Shown here: piece by piece, positions 26,820 to 35,685 of the stretch | How the letters are laid out: the number at the start of each line of letters is the position of its first letter | How positions within the stretch are numbered: position 1 is the stretch's first letter | Assembly: GCA_003233175.1 (NCBI GenBank) | Contig: QIKY01000089.1 | Location: 1-35,845 of the forward strand | Direction: 5' to 3' | DNA length: 35,845 nucleotides | Source of the DNA: Planctomycetaceae bacterium | GTDB taxonomy: Bacteria > Planctomycetota > Planctomycetia > Pirellulales > Pirellulaceae | Translations under genes and position numbers: made by a program | The notes under the pieces: generated by a model | Databases searched by the model: none | Told to the model about the DNA's origin: nothing | Seen by the model: the letters and a program-made list of their open reading frames with translations, nothing else

Positions 26820-29747
26820 ATGAACAGTTTACGAATATATTGGACCAAACCTCCCTTTTCGCCGGCAATGTTTTTGTGTTGCCTGCTGGGGATATCGGTT
26901 CCGTTTGTCACGGCCACCGCCGCTGAGAAAAACACCGCGAAAAAGACCGCCAAGAAAAACAGCGCAGCGCCTGCTTCGAACGCTCCGCCGGTTTACGAGC
27001 GCGACATCCTGCCCATTTTGAAGGCCAAGTGCGTGCGCTGCCATGGCGACAAAACACGCAAGGGCGAACTGAATCTTGCCAGCTTGGCGGGGCTGCGCGA
27101 AGGTGGAGAATCGGGCGCCGTGGTCGCGCCGCACAAAGTGGCGGAAAGCCCGCTCTACGAACAGGTGTTCGAGGAACTGATGCCGCCCGACGACGGCGAA
27201 CCGCTGAGCGCGGAAGAAATCAAATTGATCGGCCGCTGGATTGGCGCTGGCGCACCGCTGGCAACCGGCGGCTTTCTGGATTCCTCGGCGGAATTGAAAA
27301 TCTCGCAACACGATATCACGCCCATTCTATTGCGGCGCTGCACCATGTGCCACGGCCGTTCCTATCAAGACGGCGACCTTGATCTACGCACCAAGGCGGC
27401 AATGCTCAAGGGCGGCGCCGGCGGACCCGCGTTGGTCGTTAGCCAGCCAGACGCCAGCCCGCTGGTGTTGCGAATCCGCTCCAGGGAATGTCCGCCCAAA
27501 GCCGACCTCAGCCGCGCCGGCATCGAACCGATGAAGTCGGAGGAACTGCAAACGCTGGAGCAATGGATCGCGCTCGGCGCGCCGCTGGTTGAAGAGCCGC
27601 AAGATGTCGTCGTATTGGAAAGCGACCCGCTGATCGAAACGGAGGAGCGGCGGTTTTGGTCGTTCCAGCCGCCACGGAAGAGCCCGCCGCCGGTGCAACA
27701 AGCATCTGATGCGGCGCCCGGTTTGATCGACGCATTTGTATTGGCGAAACTGGAATCGGCGGGGCTCGATTTTTCGCCGCCCGCCGACAAACTCAGCTTG
27801 CTGCGCCGCGCGACGTTCGACCTCACCGGTCTGCCGCCGTCGCCCGATGAGGTAACGCGGTTTCTCCACAACGATTCCCCGCAGGCCTACGCCCGGTTGA
27901 TTGATCGTTTGCTGGCGTCGCCCCGCTATGGCGAACGTTGGGGCCGCTATTGGCTCGACTTGGCCGGCTACGCCGACTCCGAAGGGAAACGCAACGCCGA
28001 TACGATTCGCCCCTGGGCCTGGCGGTATCGCGACTACGTGATTCGCGCCTTCAACGCCGACAAACCGTACGACCGCTTTCTCCTGGAGCAGATTGCCGGC
28101 GATGAGTTGGTCGACTATGCGGCTAAAGGGAGCGCTGCAGGGAACGCCGAAGCGGGCGTCGTCCCAAAAGAAATCATTGAGCCGTTGGTGGCCACCGGTT
28201 TTCTTCGCATGGCGCCCGATGGCACTTCGGCCAATCCGGTGAATCGTCTGCCCGACCGCGTGGAAGTGATCGCCGACGAAATCGATGTGCTCAGCCGCGG
28301 CGTCATGGGCCTGACCATGAAATGCGCCCGTTGCCACAGCCACAAATACGATCCCATCCCGCAACGCGACTATTACCGCTTCGCCGCCCTCTTCAAAGGC
28401 GCCTACGACGAATACGATTGGCTGGTGCCGCAGGTGTTTGGCAACCAATGGGATAAAGCCCGACAACGGTTTCTGAATGTGATGACCGCTGCGGAGAAAC
28501 AATCGCTCGATAAACACAACCAACCCATCGAAAAAGAAATCAAACGTCTCGAAGCCAAACTTAAACAACTCAAAAAAGACACCGCTGATAAAAGCACCAC
28601 CGCGAAAAAGAAAAAGAAACTTGAAAAACAGTTGAAAGCCAAGCAAGCCCAATTGCAACCGCCGCCGCAGATTCGCGCCCTCTGGGACCGGGGAGATCCT
28701 TCGCCGGCGTATCTCTATCGGCGGGGCGACGAAAACCAGCCCGCTCGCCAAGTCGAACCGGCGCCGCTTTCCGTGTTGACAACAAAACAAACGCCTTTCA
28801 ATATCGAGCCAGTCGGGCATTCCACGCCCAAAACAGGGCGGCGGTTGGCGCTCGCCAAGTGGCTCACGCAGCCCAGCCATCCGCTCACGGCGCGGGTGTT
28901 TGTCAACCGCGTTTGGAAGCATCACTTTGGAGTGGGCATCGTCAAAAGTCTGGGCGACTTCGGCACGCAGGGAATGGCCCCGTCGCACCCCAAACTGCTC
29001 GACACGTTGGCGGTCGACTTCATGGAGCATGGCTGGAGCATCAAACGCCTGCATCGGAAAATGATGAACTCCCGCGTCTACCGGCAGAGTTCGGCGCTCA
29101 CCGAAAAACACATGTTGCGCGATCCTGAGAATCGGTTGCTGTCGCGAATGCCGCTGCGCCGCATGGCCGCCGAAGAAGTGCGGGATTCATTATTGCTGGT
29201 GGCCGGCCGTTTGAACGAGCGCAGGTTTGGCCCGCCCGACGCCGTGGAGGTTCGCAAAGACGGCTTGGTCACTTCCAAGGCGGAAGCTGGAAAGTGGCGG
29301 CGGAGTGTTTATGTGCGGCAGCGGCGCAAGGAGATGCCCACCATTCTGGAAACATTCGATCTGCCGGCCATGAATCCGAACTGCATCCAACGCATGGACT
29401 CCACAATCGTCTCGCAGTCGTTGCATTTGCTCAACAATGAGATGGTTCATACTCTGGCGGCATCGTTTGCCGAGCGGGTTCGCCAAGAGGTCGGCAACGA
29501 CCCGGCGCAACAGTTGGAGCGCGCCTGGCTGATCGCCTTGAATCGTAGTCCCACGGCGGAAGAGCAGGCAGCCGGCGCCGAAGCACTGACCGATTTGCAG
29601 CACCGCTGGATGCTGGAGCTTGCGACGGAGAGCGGCGAAACGGATCAAACAGAATTAGCGAAGCAAAAAGAGACTGCTTCGCAAAAGGCGCTGGCCGATT
29701 TTTGTCACGCCTTGGTCAACTCAGCGGCGTTTTTGTACTTGGATTGA
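26820..29747 (+). CDS. PSD1 family: cytochrome-c, DUF1549 and DUF1553 protein
   Basis: A 975-residue exported protein typical of planctomycetes. After a signal peptide ([18 protein letters not shown]) come two cytochrome-c-like segments with haem sites CVRCH (71-75) and CTMCH (174-178). Then follow DUF1549 ([19 protein letters not shown], then [17 protein letters not shown]) and a third CxxCH, CARCH (502-506). A Lys/Glu-rich coiled coil lies near 575-625, and the final DUF1553 ([24 protein letters not shown]) completes the protein. Haem would be attached outside the cytoplasm. The ATG at 26820 follows GTAGAGAGC and gives a clean signal peptide; ATG 26802 and GTG 26748 are also in frame, the latter inside a repeat. 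Only 11 bases separate its stop from the DUF1501 gene, the usual partner, so the two form an operon. The biochemical role is unproven. Confidence 0.93.
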   Translation: MNSLRIYWTKPPFSPAMFLCCLLGISVPFVTATAAEKNTAKKTAKKNSAAPASNAPPVYERDILPILKAKCVRCHGDKTRKGELNLASLAGLREGGESGAVVAPHKVAESPLYEQVFEELMPPDDGEPLSAEEIKLIGRWIGAGAPLATGGFLDSSAELKISQHDITPILLRRCTMCHGRSYQDGDLDLRTKAAMLKGGAGGPALVVSQPDASPLVLRIRSRECPPKADLSRAGIEPMKSEELQTLEQWIALGAPLVEEPQDVVVLESDPLIETEERRFWSFQPPRKSPPPVQQASDAAPGLIDAFVLAKLESAGLDFSPPADKLSLLRRATFDLTGLPPSPDEVTRFLHNDSPQAYARLIDRLLASPRYGERWGRYWLDLAGYADSEGKRNADTIRPWAWRYRDYVIRAFNADKPYDRFLLEQIAGDELVDYAAKGSAAGNAEAGVVPKEIIEPLVATGFLRMAPDGTSANPVNRLPDRVEVIADEIDVLSRGVMGLTMKCARCHSHKYDPIPQRDYYRFAALFKGAYDEYDWLVPQVFGNQWDKARQRFLNVMTAAEKQSLDKHNQPIEKEIKRLEAKLKQLKKDTADKSTTAKKKKKLEKQLKAKQAQLQPPPQIRALWDRGDPSPAYLYRRGDENQPARQVEPAPLSVLTTKQTPFNIEPVGHSTPKTGRRLALAKWLTQPSHPLTARVFVNRVWKHHFGVGIVKSLGDFGTQGMAPSHPKLLDTLAVDFMEHGWSIKRLHRKMMNSRVYRQSSALTEKHMLRDPENRLLSRMPLRRMAAEEVRDSLLLVAGRLNERRFGPPDAVEVRKDGLVTSKAEAGKWRRSVYVRQRRKEMPTILETFDLPAMNPNCIQRMDSTIVSQSLHLLNNEMVHTLAASFAERVRQEVGNDPAQQLERAWLIALNRSPTAEEQAAGAEALTDLQHRWMLELATESGETDQTELAKQKETASQKALADFCHALVNSAAFLYLD

Positions 29748-29758
29748 AAACGATTCCC

Positions 29759-31258
29759 ATGAAGCCACACGTATCAAACTCCCCTCGAACCGCTACGCTT
29801 TCTCGCCGAAGTTTTTTTGATCGCATCGGCGATGGACTGTGCGGCGCTGCGCTGGCCCAACTGTTGGGGGCGGATTTCGCCGGTGGAAAGCTTTATGCGG
29901 AGGAGGCGGCGCACGGCGAGTTTTCGCAACCGCGAGGTTTTGATCTGCTGCCGAAGGCGCCGCATTTTCCCGCCCAAGCCAAGGCCGTGATTCACCTTTG
30001 CATGCAGGGCGGACCGAGCCAAGTCGATCTGTTCGACCCCAAACCGGCGCTGACCAAATACGATGGCCAAACGCCGCCTCGCGAACTGACCAAAAACGCC
30101 GTCTTCGAAACCGACCGCACCGGCACGCTGATGCGCAGTCCATTCAAGTTCGCCCGACATGGGCAGTCGGGGGCGTGGGTGTCCGAAGCGCTGCCGCATA
30201 TCGCCGGGGAAGTCGACCAACTGGCGATCATTCGCTCGATGTATAATGTACACCCGAACCATGAACCGGCTATTTACAAGTTGCAGTCGGGCCAAACGTT
30301 TCCCGGGCACCCCACGCTCGGTTCCTGGGTGACGTACGGCCTTGGCGCCGAAAACCAAAACCTGCCGGCGTATGTCGTGTTGGCCGATCCCACCAGTCGG
30401 CTGCCGACCAACGGCGTGGAGAATTGGGTTTCGGGTTTTCTTTCGCCGCTCTACCAGGGAACGCCCATGCGCACCACCGGTTCACCGCTGCTGAACTTGC
30501 AGCCGGCGTACCAGGAGCCGGAATCGGTGACGGTGGCCAAGCGAGATTTTATCGCCCGGCTCGACGCCATCCATCAGAATCGGCGGCCGGGTCGGGCTGT
30601 TTTATCGGCGCGCATCAGCAACTACGAAATGGCGGCCCGCATGCAGTTGGAGGCCACGCAGGCGCTCGACACCTCGGGAGAAACTCCGGAAACCTCGCAG
30701 CTTTACGGCATCGGTGAAAAAGAGACGGAGAATTTTGGTCGGCAATGTTTGCTGGCTCGGCGTTTGGTCGAACGCGGCGTGCGTTTTATTCAGCTTTATC
30801 CTCGCGGCCAAGCCTGGGATAACCACAACAACATCAAGAGTTCCCTGGCGAGCATTTGCAAGAGCACCGACAAACCGATCGCCGGCTTGTTGCAAGACCT
30901 GCGCCGCCGAGGCTTGCTCGATTCCACGCTCGTTGTGTGGGGCGGTGAGTTTGGCCGCTTGCCGATGGCCCAGGTAAAATCGAAGAGCGAATTGAAAACC
31001 GCCGGCCGCGACCACGGCCCCTATGGATTCACCACCTGGATGGCCGGCGGCGGCGTGAAAGGCGGAACCGTATACGGAAACACCGACGAACTGGGTTATG
31101 CGTCGGTGGAGAATCGGGTCAGCATTCAAGATTGGCACGCCACGATTCTGCATCTGCTGGGCATGAACCACGAGCAACTCTCATTTGCCCGCAACGGGCT
31201 GAACGACCGCCTCACGCATCAATGGGAAACGCGCGTCGTGAGCGAGATTCTGGCGTAA
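29759..31258 (+). CDS. DUF1501 family protein (sulfatase-like fold, Tat-type leader)
   Basis: A 499-residue DUF1501 protein, the standard partner of PSD1/DUF1553 proteins. The N-terminus contains SRRSFFDRIGDGLCGAAL, a twin-arginine-type leader with the Arg pair at 16-17, suggesting export folded. Family landmarks are AVIHLCMQGGPSQVDLFDPKP, the repeated Asp/His positions of the alkaline-phosphatase-like fold (NHNNIK, VVWGGEFGRLP, GRDHGPYGFTTWMAGGGVKGG) and the ending NGLNDRLTHQ. The domain is related to sulfatases and phosphatases, but no reaction has been shown for the family as far as I know. The frame opens upstream to 29702 within the DUF1553 gene; the ATG at 29759 is preferred because it fits the leader. 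A hairpin follows the stop. Confidence 0.92.
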   Translation: MKPHVSNSPRTATLSRRSFFDRIGDGLCGAALAQLLGADFAGGKLYAEEAAHGEFSQPRGFDLLPKAPHFPAQAKAVIHLCMQGGPSQVDLFDPKPALTKYDGQTPPRELTKNAVFETDRTGTLMRSPFKFARHGQSGAWVSEALPHIAGEVDQLAIIRSMYNVHPNHEPAIYKLQSGQTFPGHPTLGSWVTYGLGAENQNLPAYVVLADPTSRLPTNGVENWVSGFLSPLYQGTPMRTTGSPLLNLQPAYQEPESVTVAKRDFIARLDAIHQNRRPGRAVLSARISNYEMAARMQLEATQALDTSGETPETSQLYGIGEKETENFGRQCLLARRLVERGVRFIQLYPRGQAWDNHNNIKSSLASICKSTDKPIAGLLQDLRRRGLLDSTLVVWGGEFGRLPMAQVKSKSELKTAGRDHGPYGFTTWMAGGGVKGGTVYGNTDELGYASVENRVSIQDWHATILHLLGMNHEQLSFARNGLNDRLTHQWETRVVSEILA

Positions 31259-31269
31259 GAACTCAACGA

Positions 31270-31340
31270 CTACCGGCTGGAAGCCGGTAGGTTCGTCAAA
31301 AGAAGTCGTGAGCTACGGACTGAAGTCCTTCGCACACGAC
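31270..31340. repeat. Two adjacent hairpin repeats after the DUF1501 gene
   Basis: CTACCGGCT-GGA-AGCCGGTAG at 31270-31290 is a nine-base-pair stem with a three-base loop, 12 bases after the stop codon. A second structure at 31305-31340 has GTCGTG at its left end facing CACGAC at its right end, with GGACT-GA-AGTCC inside. No T-run follows either, so they may be dispersed repeats that also slow or end transcription. Confidence 0.65.
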
Positions 31341-31392
31341 AAAAGAAAACATGCGACCTTTCTAAAGAGGCCGCCCAATGAAAAGAAGAAGC

Positions 31393-31466
31393 ACCACAGA
31401 GGGCACAGAGAGCACAGAGATAAAGACGCCCTAAAAAATCTCTGTGCCCTCTGTGTCCTCTGTGGT
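31393..31466. repeat. CACAGAG-type inverted repeat
   Basis: The left arm 31393-31421 (ACCACAGAGGGCACAGAG and on) and the right arm 31438-31466 (ending GTGTCCTCTGTGGT) are 29-base inverted copies with two mismatches and a 16-base A-rich loop. This is the widespread ACAGAGG(A/G)CACAGAG intergenic repeat seen in many bacterial phyla. The frames crossing it translate to HRGHREHRD and LCALCVLCG, well known false proteins. Confidence 0.85.
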
Positions 31467-31629
31467 AACATTTCCTTTCACTTGGATTTCTTCGTGGCGC
31501 CCCAAGAAGAACCTAAAGGATTCGCCTGAAGGCGAGGGTTTTAGACCCACCGCAAGAACAACAAGAAAGATAACATTGGTTGACATCTATTACGAAGAGG
31601 ATGACTCCGCAGTGAGGAAAACACACACG

Positions 31630-33201
31630 ATGTACGGTCAGATAAAGATTATTAAGGGGCTTTGCAGCGCAATAGCCTTGATCTTGCTTGCGGCATTTTC
31701 TGCGGCATCGCTCAGCGCGGCCCAGCGGCCGAATATCCTTTGGTTGATCACCGAAGACATGGGACCCGAACTAGCGTGTTACGGAACGCCCGAGGTGTTT
31801 ACGCCCGTCTTGGATGACCTCGCCCGGCGCGGTGTTCGATATTCGCGGGCCTTCACCGTGACGCCCGTCTGCTCCACCAGCCGCTCCGGTTTTTGCACCG
31901 GCATGTATCCCACCACGATCGGCGCGCACCAACATCGCACCGGCCAGCGGTATAAACGCAAGCTGCCCGAAGGCGTGCGGCCGATCACGCATTGGCTGCA
32001 AGACGCCGGTTATTACACCGCCAATATTCGCAAACGCGGCGGCCGCCGCTTCGGCGCCGGCAAGGTCGATTGGGATTTTCTCGTCGAAGGCCAACCGTTC
32101 CAGGGAGATAACTGGGAGGCCCTCAAAACGCATCAGCCGTTTTACGCGCAGATCAACTTCAGCCAGTCGCACCGTGGTTGGCAGGCGCCGAAAAAAGCCG
32201 ATCCCGCCAAGGTCGTGTTGCCCGCCTACTACCCCGACACACCGCCCATTCGCCAAGATTGGGCCCAGTATTTGGATGAAATCACGGAGGTCGACGGCCT
32301 GATCGGCAGCGTGCTCGAATCGTTGGAAACAGATGGCTTGGCCGAGAACACCATCATTTTTATGTTCGGCGATCACGGCCGGGCCCACATGCGCGGCAAG
32401 CAGTGGTGTTACGATTCCGGCTTGCACATTCCGATGATTGCCTATTTTCCGCCCGGCGTGGCCCGCCCCAAAAACTTCCAGCCCGGCGCCGTCAACAACC
32501 AACTGATCGCCTCGATTGATATCACGGCCACCACGCTCGCCCTAGCCGGCGTGGCCAAGCCGCCCAAAATGCAAGGCCGCATTTTTCTAGGACCAAACTC
32601 CCAGCCGCCGCGCGAGTATGTGTTCGCCTCTCGCGACCGCTGCGATATGACCACCTTCCGCATTCGCACCGTTCGAGACAAACACTACCGGTACATTCGC
32701 AACTTCATGCCGGAGTATCCGTTTTTGAACATCAATCTTTATAAAGAGCGGAGCTACCCGATGATCGGCCTGATGCGGAAAATGCACGCCGCAGGCAAAC
32801 TCAATGCGGTGCAAGATCGTCTGTTCGCGATGACGCGTCCGGCGGAAGAACTGTATTTCATCGACCACGACCCCGATGAAATCAACAACTTGGCGAACTC
32901 CGCCGACCCGCGCCACCGCGCCGCGCGGACGCGCTTGCGCGGCGAACTCAACGCCTGGATAGAACGCACCGGCGATCAAGGCCGCACGCGGGAAGATCCC
33001 GCGATTGGCCTCCAGGTGATGCAAGACGCCCTGCGGAAACTGCCTGCCGCGCAACTGGATGATGTTCGCCAAACCGTGGCCGGCCAACTCGCCTCGCCCG
33101 GCATCAGCCCGGAATATCAAAAGTATCTGCAACAGGTGCGGGCCCTCATTACCGACGCCGCCGCCCACCCCAAACGCGTTCGCAAGAGGAAGCGGAAGTA
33201 G
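31630..33201 (+). CDS. Exported sulfatase (type I, CSTSR active site)
   Basis: A 523-residue formylglycine sulfatase. The signal peptide is GLCSAIALILLAAFSAASLSAA. Active-site features include the metal Asp43 in LITEDMG, the catalytic Cys81 in CSTSRSGFCTGMYPTTIGAH, and the distal GDHGRAHMRGK and DSGLHIPMI segments. The classic C-x-P-x-R is C-S-T-S-R here, a variant I associate with planctomycete sulfamidase-like sulfatases. Cys81 must be oxidised to formylglycine by an enzyme not in this window. It should remove sulfate from a polysaccharide outside the cytoplasm. Three possible starts exist; the ATG at 31630 has GAGGA 11 bases before it and gives a good signal peptide. The C-terminus (KRVRKRKRK) is strongly basic. 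It follows DUF1501 after 370 repeat-filled bases. Confidence 0.93.
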   Translation: MYGQIKIIKGLCSAIALILLAAFSAASLSAAQRPNILWLITEDMGPELACYGTPEVFTPVLDDLARRGVRYSRAFTVTPVCSTSRSGFCTGMYPTTIGAHQHRTGQRYKRKLPEGVRPITHWLQDAGYYTANIRKRGGRRFGAGKVDWDFLVEGQPFQGDNWEALKTHQPFYAQINFSQSHRGWQAPKKADPAKVVLPAYYPDTPPIRQDWAQYLDEITEVDGLIGSVLESLETDGLAENTIIFMFGDHGRAHMRGKQWCYDSGLHIPMIAYFPPGVARPKNFQPGAVNNQLIASIDITATTLALAGVAKPPKMQGRIFLGPNSQPPREYVFASRDRCDMTTFRIRTVRDKHYRYIRNFMPEYPFLNINLYKERSYPMIGLMRKMHAAGKLNAVQDRLFAMTRPAEELYFIDHDPDEINNLANSADPRHRAARTRLRGELNAWIERTGDQGRTREDPAIGLQVMQDALRKLPAAQLDDVRQTVAGQLASPGISPEYQKYLQQVRALITDAAAHPKRVRKRKRK

Positions 33202-33235
33202 GGTGCACTTCATGTAACGATGAATCGAAAATCCC

Positions 33236-33367
33236 TCGCAACAAGGCGTTCCACCGGGTAGCACGCCCGTCTTTCGGCTTTTCTGCGCCGTTCGCTTCGG
33301 TTACGCTGTTTGGTGGCTTAAAGGTTAAGCCCGTCGGGTCGCATTCGCGACGAACTTGGCGTTAGGT
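33236..33367 (+). other. attC-like recombination site (integron cassette boundary)
   Basis: A 132-base structured sequence directly before the HEPN gene. The left end reads CGCAACAAGGCGTTCCACCG and the right end GACGAACTTGGCGTTAGGT. These match the layout of integron attC sites: AAC, five bases, GTTC on the left, and the complementary GAAC...GTTRRRY (here GTTAGGT, 33361-33367) on the right. Inner hairpins are GGCTTAA-AGG-TTAAGCC (33315-33331) and GTCGC-ATTC-GCGAC (33338-33351). The left R box (TCGCAAC) does not fit the consensus RYYYAAC, and the inner stem arms do not pair fully. It may therefore be degenerate or a hybrid of two sites. No integrase gene is in the window. Confidence 0.5.
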
Positions 33368-33389
33368 GGAAAACCCACGAGGAAACCTT

Positions 33390-33908
33390 TTGAGCATTTC
33401 GTCGAATAAGCTAAAAGAGCCAAGCATCCTTCTCGCGGGCTCCAACTGTATACGGCTAATTCGGAACCTTGAACACGTTCTCGATCCTGCCGCTGTTGCC
33501 GCGCTGCAACAGGAAGTCCGAGGTAATGTCAGGCAGTTGTTCAAGTTAGGCGATCATCATTTTCAGTTCGCGTTGTCTATTTCGGACGCACATTGGAGAC
33601 AACGGATTTCTCGCTTTTACTACGCGGCATACAATATCCGACGCGCCATCGCATTGAATCACTCAGGCCACTTCGCAATGGACGTGACGGACCACAAGAA
33701 CATTGGTGACTTACCAGACGACTTTCCGAACATGAACAGGTTTGCGACGGAACTGAAAGGGCTGCGAGATGACAGAAATCTGGCGGATTACAACCATGTA
33801 GCCACGGACACTGATCTCTTAAAAATCCCGGCGGATGTTGAGATATTGGTCACGGAATTTCGCACTGAAGCATTTAACTATCTGACCGCTCGTGGAATAA
33901 GCTTATGA
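33390..33908 (+). CDS. HEPN-domain protein (UPF0332-like), putative RNase subunit
   Basis: A 172-residue all-helical protein. The central region (HFQFALSISDAHWRQRISRFYYAAYNIRRAIAL) and the following DHKNIGDLPDDFPN and ELKGLRDDRNLADYNH match the HEPN pattern of UPF0332 proteins. The putative nuclease motif R-x6-H is RNLADYNH (129-136). HEPN proteins with this motif are often ribonucleases in toxin-antitoxin and phage-defence systems. A GTG at 33366 is in frame but lies in the attC-like end. TTG at 33390 has a good GAGGAA five bases upstream, so I choose it. The stop overlaps the ATPase start (ATGA at 33905-33908), which indicates coupled translation and a working pair. The codon choice is visibly more A+T-rich than in the genes to the left. 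Family fit is good; activity is inferred. Confidence 0.78.
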   Translation: MSISSNKLKEPSILLAGSNCIRLIRNLEHVLDPAAVAALQQEVRGNVRQLFKLGDHHFQFALSISDAHWRQRISRFYYAAYNIRRAIALNHSGHFAMDVTDHKNIGDLPDDFPNMNRFATELKGLRDDRNLADYNHVATDTDLLKIPADVEILVTEFRTEAFNYLTARGISL

Positions 33909-35455
33909 AGATTTCTTCCATTGAATCGGCAGCCGACGAACTTGCTGTCGCCGTCTCGAAGTCGCTAAACCAAACCCGACTCGACTACACGACGAAAGAT
34001 CGCGCTGATGGTCCCTACCTCGTGTTCCAGGTTGTACACCCCTCGGAGCACCTTTTCCGTGTGTTGCGTCAAGCCCAGCAAGAGCTTGACGAGAACCACC
34101 CGTTCAAAGATCGGGCCACCATCCAAAAAAGAGGCGGCACGGTAACCGATCGAATTCAATTACCGGAAACGCGCCTTCTCCGCACCGTCCTTTCAGAAAG
34201 TCTGACCGTCGACGAACATACGTTCGGCGATGACTTTTTTTCACGGTACATCCCTTCCGTATTCGCGTATGAAGAACAAATCGTATCGAAGAGCAATTAC
34301 CTTGTTTATGGACGTCGTGGGTCAGGGAAATCGAGCCTGCTTGCCTATGCTAAACATCATCGTCAGAACGACGGCCAGCCGTATGCATGGATCACGATGC
34401 AGCCCTATGCGAAGCGCGATGACATACAGGTGTCGATAGATGTTTTCGCCGATCTTCTTAGGCAGTTGTCGCGGTGCGTCGGCGACGGTGCGGCGTTTGC
34501 TAGGCTTACGAATTCACTTGACGACATGAGGGAAATGAACGACTCCGAGGCCCGCAAGTCGTTCACTCGACTTTTTCCGCGGATTGCACGTGAAATCGCA
34601 AATGCGTCTGATGACTCAAGCGATATTGTCATATTCATTGATGATATACACGTACTGGCTGCCGATTTCCAGCCGGAATTTCTGGGGCATCTGTATTCAA
34701 TAAGTCGCGGCAAACGCTGTTACCTCAAGATATCGGGAATCGAGCAGCTTTCGCGGCCATGGAATACGGACAAACAGATTGGTCTCGAATCTCCGCATGA
34801 CGCGCAAATCCTGAAGCTGGATTACAACCTGACGATGTTGGGAAAATCCAAGACGCACATAGAAAACATCTTAGACGCGCACGCAAAATTCTGCGGCTTG
34901 CCAAGTGTCGGATACATCGCCGGTGCTGATGTCTTGTCTCGTTTGGTATGGGTCGCTGCAGCGGTTCCGCGTGACGCACTTCACCTCTTCGCCCAAGCAA
35001 TCACGCGAGCAAGCTCGCAAGACCGGAAGAAAGTGTCGATTACAAGCATCAATTTGGCGGCGTCCGAAATGGCGGGACATAAACTGGAAGATATGGAGAA
35101 GGATCACTCCGAAGAGTTCTCTCCAACGAGTGACATTCTTGAAAAACTGAAAGAATTCTGCATCAAGACTCAACGAAAAAATGCGTTTCTGTTAGAAATC
35201 AAGAACGGCGACCCTGGTTTTACCCGCGTTCAAGAATTAATTGCGCTGCGATTTGTGCATGTCTTGCATGAGGGGATTACGCCACACGAAGCCGGGAGGC
35301 GACACCAAGCCCTCATGTTAGACTATGGGTTCTATGTGGGAATTCGTACCGCCAGGAGTGTTGACTTGTTCCAGAAGACGCTCAAGACACCATCGGCGAA
35401 GGAACTGCGAAACCTTCCAGTGTTCAAACCCGCAATGACGCCACAAGCTGGCTAA
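33905..35455 (+). CDS. P-loop ATPase (AAA/STAND, ORC-CDC6-like), HEPN partner
   Basis: A 516-residue ATPase. An N-terminal region of about 100 residues (VAVSKSLNQTRLDYTTKD, LLRTVLSESLTVDE) leads to Walker A YGRRGSGKSSLL (135-146) and Walker B IVIFIDD (241-247) followed by IHVLAADFQPEFLGHLYSI. A sensor-1-like strand CYLKISGIEQLS and a helical lid with VAAAVPRDALHLFAQAI come next. The C-terminal 130 residues (ITPHEAGRRHQALMLDYGFYVG) look like a winged-helix or recognition domain. The plan suits ORC/CDC6-type or STAND ATPases that act as sensors in defence modules. The start has GGAA eight bases before the ATG. The gene overlaps the HEPN gene by four bases, and its TAA lies in a TAACAAC sequence typical of cassette ends. 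The exact family cannot be fixed by eye. Confidence 0.8.
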   Translation: MKISSIESAADELAVAVSKSLNQTRLDYTTKDRADGPYLVFQVVHPSEHLFRVLRQAQQELDENHPFKDRATIQKRGGTVTDRIQLPETRLLRTVLSESLTVDEHTFGDDFFSRYIPSVFAYEEQIVSKSNYLVYGRRGSGKSSLLAYAKHHRQNDGQPYAWITMQPYAKRDDIQVSIDVFADLLRQLSRCVGDGAAFARLTNSLDDMREMNDSEARKSFTRLFPRIAREIANASDDSSDIVIFIDDIHVLAADFQPEFLGHLYSISRGKRCYLKISGIEQLSRPWNTDKQIGLESPHDAQILKLDYNLTMLGKSKTHIENILDAHAKFCGLPSVGYIAGADVLSRLVWVAAAVPRDALHLFAQAITRASSQDRKKVSITSINLAASEMAGHKLEDMEKDHSEEFSPTSDILEKLKEFCIKTQRKNAFLLEIKNGDPGFTRVQELIALRFVHVLHEGITPHEAGRRHQALMLDYGFYVGIRTARSVDLFQKTLKTPSAKELRNLPVFKPAMTPQAG

Positions 35456-35555
35456 CAACACGATGCACGTGGAGCACGGCTTGCGCGCGTTGCCAAGTGG
35501 AAGAGCAATCGTCCGTGCCCGGAGACTTCAATACGTCAGCAGCCCAAAGAAATCA
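35449..35555 (+). other. Possible degenerate attC site overlapping the ATPase stop
   Basis: GGCTAACAACACGATGCACG begins at 35450 and includes the ATPase stop codon, a placement usual for integron cassettes. GAGCACGG near 35471-35478 faces CCGTGC near 35514-35519. A right-end box would be CGTCAGC near 35534-35540, one base off CGTTAGC. No perfect GTTRRRY is present, so this is weak evidence. Confidence 0.3.
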
Positions 35556-35562
35556 TTGGATG

Positions 35563-35685
35563 CTATTTTTCCTCGGCGGCTTGGATAATCCACCCCATCT
35601 TGTCAAAAACGGTTCCTGCCACCATTTTACGGAAACGCAACGTCCAACTGGGCCAAACGGTTTGACCCAACTTTAGTTCATCCGT
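35563..35685 (-). pseudogene. Open fragment, possibly the frameshifted end of the next gene
   Basis: On the minus strand a 40-codon open stretch reads DELKLGQTVWPSWTLRFRK and continues to GWIIQAAEEK before a TAG at 35563-35565. It has no start of its own that looks right: a TAA stands at 35686-35688, with only TTG and ATG inside. It overlaps, in another frame, the end of the partial gene at 35678-35845. It could be that gene's true C-terminus after a frameshift, or chance. Confidence 0.25.

Noticed and set aside
27384-29111. 575-residue minus-strand frame opposite the DUF1553 gene
   Set aside because: Long but a shadow. The plus strand has signal peptide, haem motifs and both DUF domains. 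The minus frame shows no recognisable motif.
31308-31529. 73-residue frame with HRGHREHRD and LCALCVLCG
   Set aside because: This is the translation of the CACAGAG inverted repeat, a well-known false protein in databases.
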